From: Pseudohalocynthiibacter aestuariivivens
Lineage (GTDB): Bacteria; Pseudomonadota; Alphaproteobacteria; Rhodobacterales; Rhodobacteraceae
Reading direction: 5' to 3'
Length of the DNA stretch: 64,000 bases
NCBI RefSeq assembly: GCF_018457175.1
Contig: NZ_JAGFNU010000007.1
Coordinates: forward strand, 124,001 to 188,000
Shown here: piece by piece, positions 29,201 through 38,205 of the stretch
Position numbering within the stretch: position 1 is the first letter of the stretch
Layout: each line of letters starts with the position of its first letter
Program-made: the position numbers and the translations under genes
The notes under the pieces: generated by a model
Told to the model about the DNA's origin: nothing
What the model saw: only the letters and a program-made list of their open reading frames with translations
Database searches by the model: none

Positions 29201-29601
29201 CGGTGCAGCAGCGATGAGCAGAAGGAGTGGATTGTTTGAATCTTCAACCCGCCCGGCGTTTCGATCGCCCGCGCGAACAGACGCCGTGCCCGGGCGAGAA
29301 CATCTGCGTCTATTTCAACCTCAACGCCGAGGGTCAGTAAATCCTCCCGCAGCGCAGAATCCTCTTTCATCGCCCAGGAACCCAACCGTTTGAACAACCG
29401 ATTTTGCATTTCTGAAGCAGCGGCTTTTGTGTAGGTCAGGCATAAGATGTGTTGGGGCGAAACCTCGCCTAGCAGCAGACGCGCAACGCGGTCTGTCAGA
29501 ACCCTCGTTTTGCCGGATCCGGCGTTTGCCGAAAGCCAGACAGATCCACGCGGATCAGCGGCGCGAACCTGTCGTTCGGTGGCTGCGTCGCGACGTTTCA
29601 T
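26209..29601 (-). CDS. addA: Double-strand break repair helicase-nuclease AddA
   Basis: AddA is the UvrD-like helicase plus nuclease subunit of AddAB, the alphaproteobacterial counterpart of RecBCD. The 1130-residue protein has helicase motif I ANAGSGKT (25-32), motif [16 protein letters not shown], motif [18 protein letters not shown], motif [16 protein letters not shown] and, near residue 1070, the nuclease motif AVDFKSN. It overlaps addB by 4 bases. The other large ORFs on the plus strand here are frame shadows. Confidence 0.96.
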   Translation of the reverse strand: MKRRDAATERQVRAADPRGSVWLSANAGSGKTRVLTDRVARLLLGEVSPQHILCLTYTKAAASEMQNRLFKRLGSWAMKEDSALREDLLTLGVEVEIDADVLARARRLFARAIETPGGLKIQTIHSFCSSLLHRFPLEARVSPQFTEMDDRAAKLLREEIVEELADGSNVKLIDGVAHYYSGEDFSALTREIVKHKEAFAKKPNAVDVWKRFDLNADTSESDVLTAVLKGDEPHLLQTAVALMFAGGPTDAKNAARLALIDPNKISFSDLTIFESVFLSGKDTKAGSFVAKIDAVPTKPTREKLGPIQDQLNGLMARVEAAREMRISLYSAQKTLALHEFASVFLAEYNTRKQRHGWLDFDDLILKARGLLNDPLVAQWVLFRLDGGIDHILVDEAQDTSPAQWDVIERLAQEFTTGEGARAEVERSIFVVGDKKQSIYSFQGADPDGFDRMRAHFQKKLDDVQIPFQPMQLEYSFRSANPILRLVDTAFQERTGNGLGGDIHHISFKQNMPGRVDLWPAIPRTAEKEDRDWFDPVDKVAENHHSVKLASQIAEQIAGMIGKENIPEEVGQTGEFEMRKVRAGDILILVQRRSDLFHEIIRACKNFGLPIAGADRLKVGAELAVKDISALLSFLATPEDDLSLAAALRSPMFGWTEEALHALAQRRGEKEYLWAALRGKAAEHPETHAMLQALRDDADYLRPYDLIERILTRYRGRLNLLARLGSEAEDGIDALLSQALSYERAQVPSLTGFLTWLEADDVEIKRQMDSAGDQIRVMTVHGAKGLEAPIVILPDTGQRNLNLRDEIYLTERGPVWKASANMQPRIMAEAHETLKAKQAAERDRLLYVAMTRAEKWLIIAAAGELGKDGNSWYETARSGMNTSGAAPHMFAGGQGLRLEEGDWSGLGKVEPDQLTAARADLPDWAQKRAITPADTEKTSAPSGLGGAKALLGDAGLDEEEALLRGRRLHRLLEYLPVYPPETWGTLAIDILSSGEDTTPEQEARALLAEAQQVLMNPKLAFLFSDDTLAEVDVSANLPDLDGQRIHGAIDRLLIKPARVLAVDFKSNALVPKNTSDVPEGILRQMGAYSAALSQIYPDRSVETAILWTRTAELMPLSQEAVIEALRRAASP

Positions 29602-32528
29602 GGCATTTCCTTTGGTGCCGGCTCCTGGGTTTCATCCCATTCGCCGAAACGCGCCAAGTGGTCAAAGTCGCCCCCAAAGCGCATTTTTGCCATGGCGCGA
29701 CGAGAGGTATATCCTTGTTTTGGGCCTGAATAGGCTCTAATCAGCGCGTCAAACTCTTGCCAAACCTGATCAAGCCCTGGGTCATCCAGCGGTGCGTGCA
29801 CTTCCTTTGGCGAACTACCAAGCCCGATGTATGTCGCGCCAGCAACATGTGCCGAGCCGATTTCAGAAAACCCCCCGCGCTCAACCATTGCGGCCTCTAG
29901 CAGTAGCTGTTTGTCAAAATAGGTTTGTTCTTCGGCAGAGGGCGGTGCACCGGTTTTGTAGTCGATGATGTACACAGACCCATCAGCGGCGCGGTCAAAG
30001 CGATCAGCTTTCGCGGTGAGCGTAAAACCCTGCTCAGCCAGCGAAACGCTTCCTAAAAGTTCTGTCTTTATCGGCGTCGAAATCGCGCGTCGCGCTTGTT
30101 CCCCGGCGATAAACCAGTCAGCAACCCTGGCAAGCTTTGCCCACCAAATACGCCGGGCGGCGGGCCAGGGCGCATCTTCGAGCAAAACCTGATCGGCGAT
30201 GTGCAAAAGCTCTTCTCGTGTAGAGGCGCTTTTTGACAAGAATTGCTCCATCACCTTATGAAGAACGGTCCCGCGTAGGGGCGCATCTGGCGTTTGCTTG
30301 ATCGGGTCAAGCGGTTTAAGCCTAAGAACGTACTGCGCGTAAACGGCGTAAGGATCGCGGATCAATGTTTTGATGCGTGTCACGGAAAGTTTGCGTGGTC
30401 TCTGGTTGGTCGGGGGGTACGGAGAAGGTCTGTTTTCCGCAGGAACAGAGACTTTTGGTGTTGAAAGCGCCTCGGCCATATCAAGCCAGAACTGGCCGCG
30501 TTGCTCCATATCTGAATACGCCTCTTTGCCCCCTTGTTCCGTTAAGCCGTTAAGAAGGTTAACAAGCCGATTAACCCAGCGCGAGGGAACTGTTTCAGCC
30601 TCGGCGTCGCGAATGGCGCGGGTTAGCCAAACTTCCTTTGCCGCAATGGCCTGCTGAAAGTCATGGGCTGACAGGCCGATGCGCCGCTCGGGCAAAAGCA
30701 AGCCGGCATCTTGGCGCATCTTTCGGTTCAACCACGGGTCGGGGGCGGGTTGTTCGGGCCAAACCCCATCATTCAGACCGCCGAGTATGACCAGATCGGC
30801 ACCCTGAACACGCGCTTCCAGCGTTCCCCAGATCATAATGTTTGAATGTGGGCGGCTTGGGTCACGGACTTCAACGCGCTTAAGGATAGCCAAGAACAAC
30901 GCGTTGTAATCAGCGGGTGAAAGAATACCGCCAGCACTTGCCTCTCGTTCCAGCTCCTGAACAGCAGCAAGCGCCGCTTTTCCTGCTGGCTTGTCCCAAA
31001 GTGTGCCGGCCCCTTCAACGACTGGTCCGGCAGCGAGCTGTTCGGCAATCTGCAAATGGTGCCGGAGATGATCGGAAAGCGGTCTTTCTGAAACCTGTTC
31101 CAACCCTCCCAGCATTTCCCCTAACCATTTTGTCCAGTCAAGGCGCCCGTCATCGGCACGTAACTCGGCCCAGCCAGTCAGATCCGCCGGTGTTGGGAAG
31201 GGTGGCCCGTAGCGGCGCAGAGACAGCTCTAATTCCCGCGTCCATAAAAGATGTAAGCCGCGATTTTCAGCACCGGTATAGGAAAGCGGATGTTTTAGCA
31301 GCGTTAGCAGCGATTCGGATGTCAGTTTTTGACCAAACAGGTTTGAAACATGCCGCAAGAAACGACCCGGTGCTGAAAGGTGCAATGGTCGCCCCGCGCT
31401 ATCGTCTGGCTCTATCCTCCATTGATCAAGTGCTGCGGTGACTTGCCGCGTAAGTTGGCGATCAGGTGAAATAAGGGCAGCGGTTTCTCCATCTTCTGCC
31501 GCTTTGCGCAGACGAAGCGCAATTGCGACCGCCTCAAGACGCGAAGACGGGGCCTCTATCAGGCTTATGGATTCGGTTGATTTGCCAACATCCGTTAACG
31601 TGCGCCCCTCTGTCATCCATTGATCTGTTACGGGGGCAGGTCGCAGGGCGAGAGAAACAAGCCGGTTTCGCGGCGGGCTTGGAACAGGGGTGTCAGACCA
31701 TTTCAGAACGTCACCCGGACCCAGATCCAGCGAATTCATGAGCTTCGCAAACCGATACTGCGGGTGGTCTTCTGTCGTGAGCGCGTTGTCGAGGCTGGTC
31801 CAAACAGACGCAGGCATGTCAAAATCAAACCCGGGCAACACGAGGGCACCTTGCGGAAGGCGTGCCACAGCCTGCATTAGCAGATGCGTGGCACCACGAG
31901 AGCCGGTTGAACCAGCAACAATCACTGGATGGTCTGGCGGAGAGTCCGCCCAGCGCGAAACAAGCCGTTCTATAACCATGCGCTGACGCGCCTCTGAATC
32001 AGGCGCTTTTTCGAACTCATCCTGAAAAAAGCGCTGTATTAGAGATACAAATTTGAGCGCGCGCTCCCAATGTCCAGATTGGTCAGTTACATCCAGTTCC
32101 GCTATTTTTTCGGGCGATACACCTTCACCCTGCATTTCATCCATCAAGGCAGCAAGGCTGTCAGCAAGATCAAAAACGGCAGAGCGAGGCGCGAGATCAG
32201 GTTGTTGTTTTAACAATTGGGCCACGAGCTGCGAAAGCTCCAGCCGACGTCGCAGCGGCGGGACGGCTGGCGGCAGATCGGCCATTGCAGCATCTTGACC
32301 CAAATCCGTCACAAGCCGAAGTCGCGGTAACAAAAGGGCAGGGCCAGAATCAAAAAGGTCGCGCACGCGCCGCTGCATTCTGCGGGTGTTCACAAAAACC
32401 TCAACACGCGCCACGTTCTCAGGCGGCATTCCCTGGGTCCGATCCAGCAGGCCGTGTACCAGAGCCTTCGCAAAATCAGCGCCTGGTGGTAGCCCGAAAA
32501 TTCTGGCCTTTTCGCAAGGGTCAAACAT
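29598..32528 (-). CDS. addB: Double-strand break repair protein AddB
   Basis: AddB is the second subunit of AddAB, with an inactive helicase-like region and a C-terminal nuclease. The start ATG 32528 (MFDPCEKARIF) overlaps the upstream nucleotidyltransferase stop by 8 bases and gives 976 residues, about the usual length; an upstream GTG/TTG extension to 32615 is unlikely. The C-terminus has the nuclease motif VYIIDYKTGAPPS; no surrounding iron-sulfur cysteine set is obvious, as in other alphaproteobacterial AddB. Confidence 0.94.
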   Translation of the reverse strand: MFDPCEKARIFGLPPGADFAKALVHGLLDRTQGMPPENVARVEVFVNTRRMQRRVRDLFDSGPALLLPRLRLVTDLGQDAAMADLPPAVPPLRRRLELSQLVAQLLKQQPDLAPRSAVFDLADSLAALMDEMQGEGVSPEKIAELDVTDQSGHWERALKFVSLIQRFFQDEFEKAPDSEARQRMVIERLVSRWADSPPDHPVIVAGSTGSRGATHLLMQAVARLPQGALVLPGFDFDMPASVWTSLDNALTTEDHPQYRFAKLMNSLDLGPGDVLKWSDTPVPSPPRNRLVSLALRPAPVTDQWMTEGRTLTDVGKSTESISLIEAPSSRLEAVAIALRLRKAAEDGETAALISPDRQLTRQVTAALDQWRIEPDDSAGRPLHLSAPGRFLRHVSNLFGQKLTSESLLTLLKHPLSYTGAENRGLHLLWTRELELSLRRYGPPFPTPADLTGWAELRADDGRLDWTKWLGEMLGGLEQVSERPLSDHLRHHLQIAEQLAAGPVVEGAGTLWDKPAGKAALAAVQELEREASAGGILSPADYNALFLAILKRVEVRDPSRPHSNIMIWGTLEARVQGADLVILGGLNDGVWPEQPAPDPWLNRKMRQDAGLLLPERRIGLSAHDFQQAIAAKEVWLTRAIRDAEAETVPSRWVNRLVNLLNGLTEQGGKEAYSDMEQRGQFWLDMAEALSTPKVSVPAENRPSPYPPTNQRPRKLSVTRIKTLIRDPYAVYAQYVLRLKPLDPIKQTPDAPLRGTVLHKVMEQFLSKSASTREELLHIADQVLLEDAPWPAARRIWWAKLARVADWFIAGEQARRAISTPIKTELLGSVSLAEQGFTLTAKADRFDRAADGSVYIIDYKTGAPPSAEEQTYFDKQLLLEAAMVERGGFSEIGSAHVAGATYIGLGSSPKEVHAPLDDPGLDQVWQEFDALIRAYSGPKQGYTSRRAMAKMRFGGDFDHLARFGEWDETQEPAPKEMP

Positions 32529-33219
32529 CGCGCACCTCTGCCAACAGATTTTCTGCTTCGGCAATACCTTCGGGGCGGCCGACATCACACCATTGGCCGG
32601 GATAGAGCAGGCCATAGATTCGGTTTTCAGCCATCATTTTGTTCCAGAGAACATTCAGCGAAAACACATCGTCAGCGATTTCAGAAAGCCGCTCTGTACA
32701 GAGGATTTGCGCGCCGGAATATATATGGCCCGGGCCGCGCGTTAACTGACCGGTGGCGTTCACTACAAAATCACCCGCCCCTGTATGTCCACGCGCATTC
32801 TGGGGGGCGACGAGAAGCAAAAGAGCGTCCATTTTCTCTGGATTCCACGCTTCGGCCAATAACTTTAAAGGGTTAGGTCCCGCCCATATTGCGTCAGAAT
32901 TGAAGGTAAATACCGGGCTTTTCCCAAGAAGCGGGAGCGCGTGACGAAGACCGCCACCCGTTTCCAGAATGGTCTCAAGCTCCTCGGAGAAAACAACATT
33001 TCTGTTTGCCAGCTGATCGCGCATCATTTCTGATTTGTAGTGCAGGTTTACAACGGTTCTGGCGATACCTGCGCCCTCGACCTGATCCAATGCGTGATCT
33101 ATCAGCGCCCGACCGGCAACTTTTATCAGCGGCTTCGGCATTTCAGCGGCAAGCGCACCCATCCGCGTACCAAGCCCAGCAGCAAACAACATAAGTGAAT
33201 TTGGGTGTGAATCAGTCAT
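32521..33219 (-). CDS. murU: Nucleotidyltransferase, MurU-like (N-acetylmuramate-1-phosphate uridylyltransferase)
   Basis: A 232-residue sugar-1-phosphate nucleotidyltransferase. The signature AAGLGTRMGALAAEMPKPLIKVAG (N-terminus, GxGTRM at 15-20) and FTFNSDAIW metal site are clear. In Pseudomonas, MurU converts MurNAc-1-phosphate to UDP-MurNAc in cell-wall recycling. Its position between tsaE and addB is the standard Rhodobacterales place, but its usual neighbour amgK is missing. It overlaps addB and tsaE by 8 bases each. Confidence 0.82.
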   Translation of the reverse strand: MTDSHPNSLMLFAAGLGTRMGALAAEMPKPLIKVAGRALIDHALDQVEGAGIARTVVNLHYKSEMMRDQLANRNVVFSEELETILETGGGLRHALPLLGKSPVFTFNSDAIWAGPNPLKLLAEAWNPEKMDALLLLVAPQNARGHTGAGDFVVNATGQLTRGPGHIYSGAQILCTERLSEIADDVFSLNVLWNKMMAENRIYGLLYPGQWCDVGRPEGIAEAENLLAEVRDV

Positions 33220-33685
33220 GGATCAGATCAAGCACAGGCTGCCAGCGCGCCGATTTGGCCGAGGCCGTCAGATGCCGATGCTCGGCTTCAGCGACGACCG
33301 AAAATGAAAGAATAAGGCCGTCGTTAGGCGCAAGATCGGCCAGCCTGTCTGGCCATTCGACGAGGCAAATTGAATTTTCAAAGGCGTCTTCGAGGCCGAG
33401 TTCCAGAGCTTCGTTCGGAGAGGTCAACCGATAGAGGTCACAATGCCAGATTTCGACGTCGCCGGCATCATAAGTTTGAACCAAAGTATAGGTTGGCGAA
33501 GGTATGTCTTCGGGAACGCTTATCCGTGCAAGAATTACCGCACGTGCAAAATGGGTTTTGCCGGCACCTATTGGCCCCTCAAGCAAAACGGTGTCACCCG
33601 CACGCAAATGTGGTGCGATTCTGGCTGCTAGATTTGCAGTTTCCTGAGGTGACGTCAGGAGCTGTTGTGAGGAATAGGCCGACAT
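33212..33685 (-). CDS. tsaE: tRNA threonylcarbamoyladenosine biosynthesis ATPase TsaE
   Basis: TsaE is the ATPase that regenerates the TsaB-TsaD complex for t6A37 modification. The 157-residue protein has the P-loop GPIGAGKT (37-44), the SPTYTLVQTY segment, HCDLYRL and the VEWPDRL motif, all diagnostic. It overlaps the MurU-like gene by 8 bases; tsaD itself is at 44178-45275. Confidence 0.94.
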   Translation of the reverse strand: MSAYSSQQLLTSPQETANLAARIAPHLRAGDTVLLEGPIGAGKTHFARAVILARISVPEDIPSPTYTLVQTYDAGDVEIWHCDLYRLTSPNEALELGLEDAFENSICLVEWPDRLADLAPNDGLILSFSVVAEAEHRHLTASAKSARWQPVLDLIHD

Positions 33686-33804
33686 GGGCTGACTTTAGCT
33701 GTCCGGCGGATGGCCGCAAGCCAGATCAGCCATGTTCCTGGGCGCGTAAAGGAATTTATTTGTAGGAACGGCGACAAACTTTTCCCAACGCTAAGCAAAA
33801 CAGC

Positions 33805-35199
33805 TCAAACGTCGATCGGTTGGTTTTGACCCAACGCACGCCTCGGCGTCGTTGCTTCGGGCGTATGCCCGAACCTTGGCCATTTCACCTCTACAATTGC
33901 GCCGCATTTTTCTGGCCGTTCTTCATCAGCCAGAAAAGGATCAGACCCGTTGGCAAACGTTAGATCCGCGCCGGAGCGTTCCAGAAGAGTTTTGGCTATG
34001 AACAACCCAAGCCCCATCCCTTCATATTCCGGCCTTTGGGCACGTTCTGCGGCGCTTCGCCGCCTGCGCACAAAAGGATCACCGATCCGGCCAAGCAGAT
34101 GCGGCGGAAAACCAGCGCCATCATCGATGATTTGCAGGCGAATATGGTCTTGGGTCCAATGCGCCTCGACCCATACATTTTTTTCAGCAAAATCAACGGC
34201 ATTCTGAATAAGATTGCGAATACCGTGGATCATTTCTGGCTGTCTGTAGACGATTGGCTGCATGCCACCATCACCTTCCCGGTCAAATGCAAAATGCACC
34301 GTTTTGCCGCGGCTAATATGTGGCTCTGCTGCCTCTTCTATGAATGTTGAAAGGGGCGCTGTTCGCATGTGCAGATCATCTTTTCCAATACGGCCCATTG
34401 ATTGCAGAATCTCGCGGCACCTGTCGGCCTGATCGCGGATCAGCCCTGCATCTTCTCGTAGCTCCGGGGACTCAGACAAATCTTCAATCATCTCGGTGCT
34501 GACCAGCTTTATTGTAGCAAGGGGGGTCCCCAACTCGTGCGCTGTGGCCGCGATCACCCCTCCAAGGTCAGTCAATTTTTGTTCGCGCAGAAGCGCTGTT
34601 TGGGTTGCGGCAAGAGCCTCGGACATGTTGTGGATTTCAGAACTGACCCTTCGGGCATAGATGCCCAGAAAAACTGTTCCAATGACAATCGACACCCAAA
34701 ACCCAAAGACGAAAACATTTGGCAGTCTTAGAATGAACCCCTGTTCAGTACGAAGCGGGATATAGTAGGTCGACAAAAGTGTTGTCATGCCCAAAGCGAT
34801 AAAGCCCAGAAATAGCGTAGACCGCAAATGAAGCGCGGTTGCCGAAATCGTAACGGGCACCATGATTAACAAAGCGAAGGGGTTGTTCAGCCCGCCGGTC
34901 AAAAAAACCAGCGCGGAAAGCTGTGAAATATCGAACAGAAGCAGCAACACGGCCTGCGTTTCTGTCAGCCTCTTATTTTCCGGATAAACAAAAATTGAAA
35001 TCAGGTTTGCAATAACAGACGCGCTCAGGGCCATTAAGACCAAACCAAGTTCAAGCTGCAGGTGGTAATACCGCAACGCTATGGTTATTGCGGTGACCTG
35101 ACCAATGATCGCGACCCAGCGCAAAACCATAAGCGTACGCAAGCGAACCCAGTCGCTCCTGGCGTCGCTGATAAAAAGGGCAGTGTCTTTTTTTGTCAT
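33805..35199 (-). CDS. regB: Redox-sensing histidine kinase RegB/PrrB
   Basis: RegB (PrrB) senses redox state through the quinone pool and a cysteine and phosphorylates RegA, controlling photosynthesis, respiration and carbon/nitrogen genes in Rhodobacterales. The chosen start 35199 gives 464 residues with six N-terminal membrane spans. Diagnostic features: the ubiquinone-interacting loop GGLNNPF (102-108), phospho-acceptor histidine in AHELGTPLA (H221), the redox-switch cysteine in RDQADRCREIL (C261), and ATP-binding DDGAGF and GMGLGLFIA. Divergent from senC. Confidence 0.94.
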   Translation of the reverse strand: MTKKDTALFISDARSDWVRLRTLMVLRWVAIIGQVTAITIALRYYHLQLELGLVLMALSASVIANLISIFVYPENKRLTETQAVLLLLFDISQLSALVFLTGGLNNPFALLIMVPVTISATALHLRSTLFLGFIALGMTTLLSTYYIPLRTEQGFILRLPNVFVFGFWVSIVIGTVFLGIYARRVSSEIHNMSEALAATQTALLREQKLTDLGGVIAATAHELGTPLATIKLVSTEMIEDLSESPELREDAGLIRDQADRCREILQSMGRIGKDDLHMRTAPLSTFIEEAAEPHISRGKTVHFAFDREGDGGMQPIVYRQPEMIHGIRNLIQNAVDFAEKNVWVEAHWTQDHIRLQIIDDGAGFPPHLLGRIGDPFVRRRRSAAERAQRPEYEGMGLGLFIAKTLLERSGADLTFANGSDPFLADEERPEKCGAIVEVKWPRFGHTPEATTPRRALGQNQPIDV

Positions 35200-35298
35200 A
35201 CGCTCGCCAAACTGTGATTGCATCAATCTGTGCAATTGTTAGTCATGCGCGTAGACGTGATCAATGCGCAGCAGACGAAAACCGTAAAGAGGGTAAAA

Positions 35299-35919
35299 AT
35301 GGCAAAAACTTATGCAATTGTCGCGGGCACAGCGATTGTCGCGCTTTTGGCGGGCCTTTGGTTTGCAACAGCCCGAAACGCGGCCGATATTTTTGCGGCC
35401 TGCAGGGCATCGCAAATTGCTGGCGGTACAGGTAGTATTGGTGGCCCATTTACACTGGTCAATCAGCAAGGTCAGACCGTAACAGACAAAGAAGTCATTA
35501 CGGGCCCGTCCATCGTCTATTTTGGTTATACATTTTGTCCCGACATTTGCCCGGCGGATACTGCGCGCAATGCAGAAGCTGTCGACCTTCTGGAACAGCA
35601 AGGGATAATGGCGACCCCTGTCATGATTTCGATCGACCCAGAGCGGGACACACCAGAAGTGATGGCGGATTTCGCATTCAACCTGCATGAGCGGATGATC
35701 GGATTAACCGGAACTGTGGAGCAGGTCAAAGCAGCGTCGCGGGCCTATAAAACCTACTATCAGAAACAAGAGGGCGACGAGGAATACTATCTCGTAAACC
35801 ACTCAACGTTTAGCTATCTCGCTCTACCAGAGTATGGGGTTGTTGAGTATTACACACGTGATATGACCGCAACTGAGATGGCGGAAAGCGTTACCTGCTT
35901 TGTAGAAACGGCGAGCTAA
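35299..35919 (+). CDS. senC: SCO1/SenC/PrrC copper protein
   Basis: SCO-family protein that supplies copper to cytochrome oxidase and affects Reg/Prr signalling. The start ATG 35299 (MAKTYAIVAG) has an AGAGGG site 5 bases upstream and gives 206 residues; the open frame continues upstream to 35218. It has an N-terminal membrane anchor (about 4-24), the Cu-binding CPDIC motif (C80, C84) and the C-terminal partner histidine in VNHSTFSYL (H168). Divergent from regB and followed by regA, the canonical roseobacter arrangement. Confidence 0.93.
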   Translation: MAKTYAIVAGTAIVALLAGLWFATARNAADIFAACRASQIAGGTGSIGGPFTLVNQQGQTVTDKEVITGPSIVYFGYTFCPDICPADTARNAEAVDLLEQQGIMATPVMISIDPERDTPEVMADFAFNLHERMIGLTGTVEQVKAASRAYKTYYQKQEGDEEYYLVNHSTFSYLALPEYGVVEYYTRDMTATEMAESVTCFVETAS

Positions 35920-35981
35920 ATTGACCCGCTGCACGCAACCGCATACAAGGGACGCTAGGACAACGCGCGCAAGGTATTTTA

Positions 35982-36536
35982 ATGACAGACCGAGAATTAC
36001 TTGAGATCGGAGATGACAAGTCTCTGCTTCTCGTAGATGACGACGAGCCATTTCTGCGCCGTCTGGCGCGAGCCATGGAAAAACGTGGCTTTGAGCCAGA
36101 ACTGGCCGGGTCTGTTGCGGCTGGTAAGGCGATTGCGACAGCCCGCCCCCCTGCATACGCGGTCGTTGATCTGCGGCTTGAGGATGGCAACGGCCTGGAT
36201 GTGGTTGAATTGCTGCGCGAACGCCGCCCCGGTGCGCGGATTATTGTATTGACTGGATACGGCGCTATCGCAACAGCGGTTGCAGCCGTAAAGATAGGGG
36301 CGACTGATTATCTTTCTAAGCCTGCTGACGCGAATGACATAACGGCCGCCTTGTTGGCGAACGGTGATGCCCTGCCACCACCACCAGAAAACCCAATGTC
36401 TGCAGACCGGGTTCGCTGGGAACACATTCAGCGTGTTTATGAGTTGTGCAATCGTAATGTAAGCGAAACGGCGCGGCGCCTGAATATGCATCGCCGCACG
36501 TTGCAACGGATTTTGGCGAAACGAAGCCCACGCTAA
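35982..36536 (+). CDS. regA: Response regulator RegA/PrrA
   Basis: RegA is the response regulator phosphorylated by RegB that activates or represses redox-dependent operons. The 184-residue length is the family value. The receiver domain has the acidic pair around D20-D21, phosphorylation site D63, and the KPA loop (the conserved lysine in LSKPAD). The C-terminal Fis-type helix-turn-helix is NVSETARRLNMHRRTLQRIL. It is 62 bases after senC. In many relatives hvrA follows, but here a LysR gene lies on the other strand. Confidence 0.95.
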   Translation: MTDRELLEIGDDKSLLLVDDDEPFLRRLARAMEKRGFEPELAGSVAAGKAIATARPPAYAVVDLRLEDGNGLDVVELLRERRPGARIIVLTGYGAIATAVAAVKIGATDYLSKPADANDITAALLANGDALPPPPENPMSADRVRWEHIQRVYELCNRNVSETARRLNMHRRTLQRILAKRSPR

Positions 36537-36538
36537 TC

Positions 36539-37408
36539 TTAGCTGCAACAACGCAACCAGTCGATAAATGGCGCAAGCGATGGGTGCATATGGTTTTCGC
36601 GCGTCACGATGTAGTAGCCAAGTTCGCCCGAATCTTCCTGAAATACGCTAACCAGGGTTCCGTTTTTCAAATCACTTTCAACCAGCGCATAAGCCTGAAT
36701 CGACAGTCCGTACCCTTGCCGTGTTGCTGACAAGACCAGGGTATTGGTTGCGAAGGTTGTGATCTGCGACTGGTTCAGGTTTATACCATGCGCCTCGGCC
36801 CAGAGTCGTTGTTCAGGGTGTCCCTGTTCAATCAGCCAGACGTGTTTTGATAAATCGGATGGGCCGCCAAATTCGATTTTTTCCGCAAACTTCGGGCTGC
36901 AGGCGATCACATAAGTGGATTGCGTAAGCCGCTCTGCCTTATGCCCCGGCCAGTTCCCGCCCCCGTATCGGATCGCAAAATCGATTTGGCCGCGCTTCAG
37001 GTCGAGCACTTTCGTCGTTGGAACGATCGAAATTTCAAGGCCCGGACGATCAGCCCAAAATGCACCAAGCCGCGGCATAAGCCAGTTTTCAGCAAAACTT
37101 GGCGTTGTGGAAATTGTAAGAGGGCGCGTTGTTGCATCTGAAATCAGGTCCTTAATGCCTGCCTCAATCGTCCCAAACCCATCACTTAACGTGTCAGCCA
37201 GCCGACGCCCTGCTTCCGTTGGCTCCATCAGTCGTCCGTGTCGTTCGATCAAAGATTGAGAAAACCTCGCCTCTAATCCGCGCACGTGCTGCGCAATCGC
37301 CGCATGGGTCACATTCAGCTCTCGTGCTGCCGCGCTAAAATTCTTTAACCTCGCTGCGGATTCAAAAGCGCGAAGCGCAGCGAGTGAAGGGATATTTCGC
37401 CAATCCAT
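36539..37408 (-). CDS. LysR-family transcriptional regulator (GcvA-like)
   Basis: A 289-residue LysR-type regulator. The N-terminal helix-turn-helix with LAALRAFESAARLKNFSAAARELNVTHAAIAQHVRGLE and the effector-binding fold are clear. The MDWRN-x-PSLAALRAFE start pattern resembles the GcvA subgroup. The target is unknown; the 54-codon gene at 37514 is transcribed away from it over a 105-bp gap, so it is the first candidate target. Confidence 0.88.
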   Translation of the reverse strand: MDWRNIPSLAALRAFESAARLKNFSAAARELNVTHAAIAQHVRGLEARFSQSLIERHGRLMEPTEAGRRLADTLSDGFGTIEAGIKDLISDATTRPLTISTTPSFAENWLMPRLGAFWADRPGLEISIVPTTKVLDLKRGQIDFAIRYGGGNWPGHKAERLTQSTYVIACSPKFAEKIEFGGPSDLSKHVWLIEQGHPEQRLWAEAHGINLNQSQITTFATNTLVLSATRQGYGLSIQAYALVESDLKNGTLVSVFQEDSGELGYYIVTRENHMHPSLAPFIDWLRCCS

Positions 37409-37513
37409 AGTCTACCTGATAGTTCAGCTTACAAAATAGAAATTTTTAAGATTAGCACAATAGGATGAACGCTTTTATTTCTAACGTATGAAAACGACGA
37501 ATTGGAGAATGAC

Positions 37514-37678
37514 ATGTTATCTATTCTAGCAGACAGTCTGTTAACCGCAACATGTGTAAAACGTGGTTGCAGAGTGCCAGAGCATCCAAAGCCGCATGCA
37601 GATCGCTTTATTCCGACACGTAATCGCACCGAGAAGCGGCTGGGAAAGAAGTTTAACTCGCTTAGGGATCTCTGGTAA
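37514..37678 (+). CDS. Small basic protein of 54 residues, function unknown
   Basis: An ATG at 37514 has a clear GGAG ribosome-binding site at 37504-37507, six bases before it, and opens 54 codons to a TAA. The predicted product is strongly basic, with cysteines at positions 14 and 19 (MLSILADSLLTATC start) and an ending rich in K, R and aromatic W. The stop is followed by a convergent GNAT gene 35 bases on. No family was recognised. The divergent LysR gene and good start site favour a real gene, but coding was inferred from the start site and composition only. Confidence 0.6.
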   Translation: MLSILADSLLTATCVKRGCRVPEHPKPHADRFIPTRNRTEKRLGKKFNSLRDLW

Positions 37679-37713
37679 AAATTAGCAGGCGCGGCCTCTC
37701 CCTGCTGCGCCTG

Positions 37714-38157
37714 CTAAAGCGTGAAGCGTTTGCTGATCCTGTCAACAAGTGTACCGTCGCTGAGCGGAACGTCACAATCAAGGCGCCATATTTCAAAGCC
37801 CAGGGATGCATAATAAGCAAGACCGCCTTTTTTATCAGCCCTGATCGTTGCGTTGATCCAGCGATACCCAGCATTACGCGCCGCGATTTTGGTGGCCTCA
37901 AACAAACCTGTGCCGATACCCATTTTGACCGCGCCGATCCGAACAAAGCTCGCGATGTCGCACGCCTCGATAGGCAACTTCTTATTCGGCTCAAAATACT
38001 GAAACCCCACTATTTGTTTTTCCGGAGTTTCTGCTACATGCCAGCCGTTTCTGCCCTGATGGGCATCCATCCATTCAATCAAGACCGAAGGTGCCGTCGG
38101 TTTTTGCATGGCAGTCGTTCCGCCAACCTGAACGATCTGATTGAGGATTTCTGCCAT
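37714..38157 (-). CDS. GNAT-family N-acetyltransferase
   Basis: A 147-residue GNAT-fold protein. It has the acetyl-CoA-binding motif at VKMGIGTGLFEATKIAARNAG (R/Q-x-x-G-x-G/A equivalent), the YASLGFEIWRLD C-terminal strand and a central strand VGFQYFEPN. Acceptor substrate unknown. Convergent with the small gene at 37514. Confidence 0.85.
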   Translation of the reverse strand: MAEILNQIVQVGGTTAMQKPTAPSVLIEWMDAHQGRNGWHVAETPEKQIVGFQYFEPNKKLPIEACDIASFVRIGAVKMGIGTGLFEATKIAARNAGYRWINATIRADKKGGLAYYASLGFEIWRLDCDVPLSDGTLVDRISKRFTL

Positions 38158-38205
38158 ACCAACAGCATCATAACGAAAGGCGGGCCGTACAGAAAAGTCA
38201 CTATT

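Noticed and set aside
30917-31441. Plus-strand ORF opposite addB
   Set aside because: Shadow frame of a well-supported AddB gene; composition is not coding-like.
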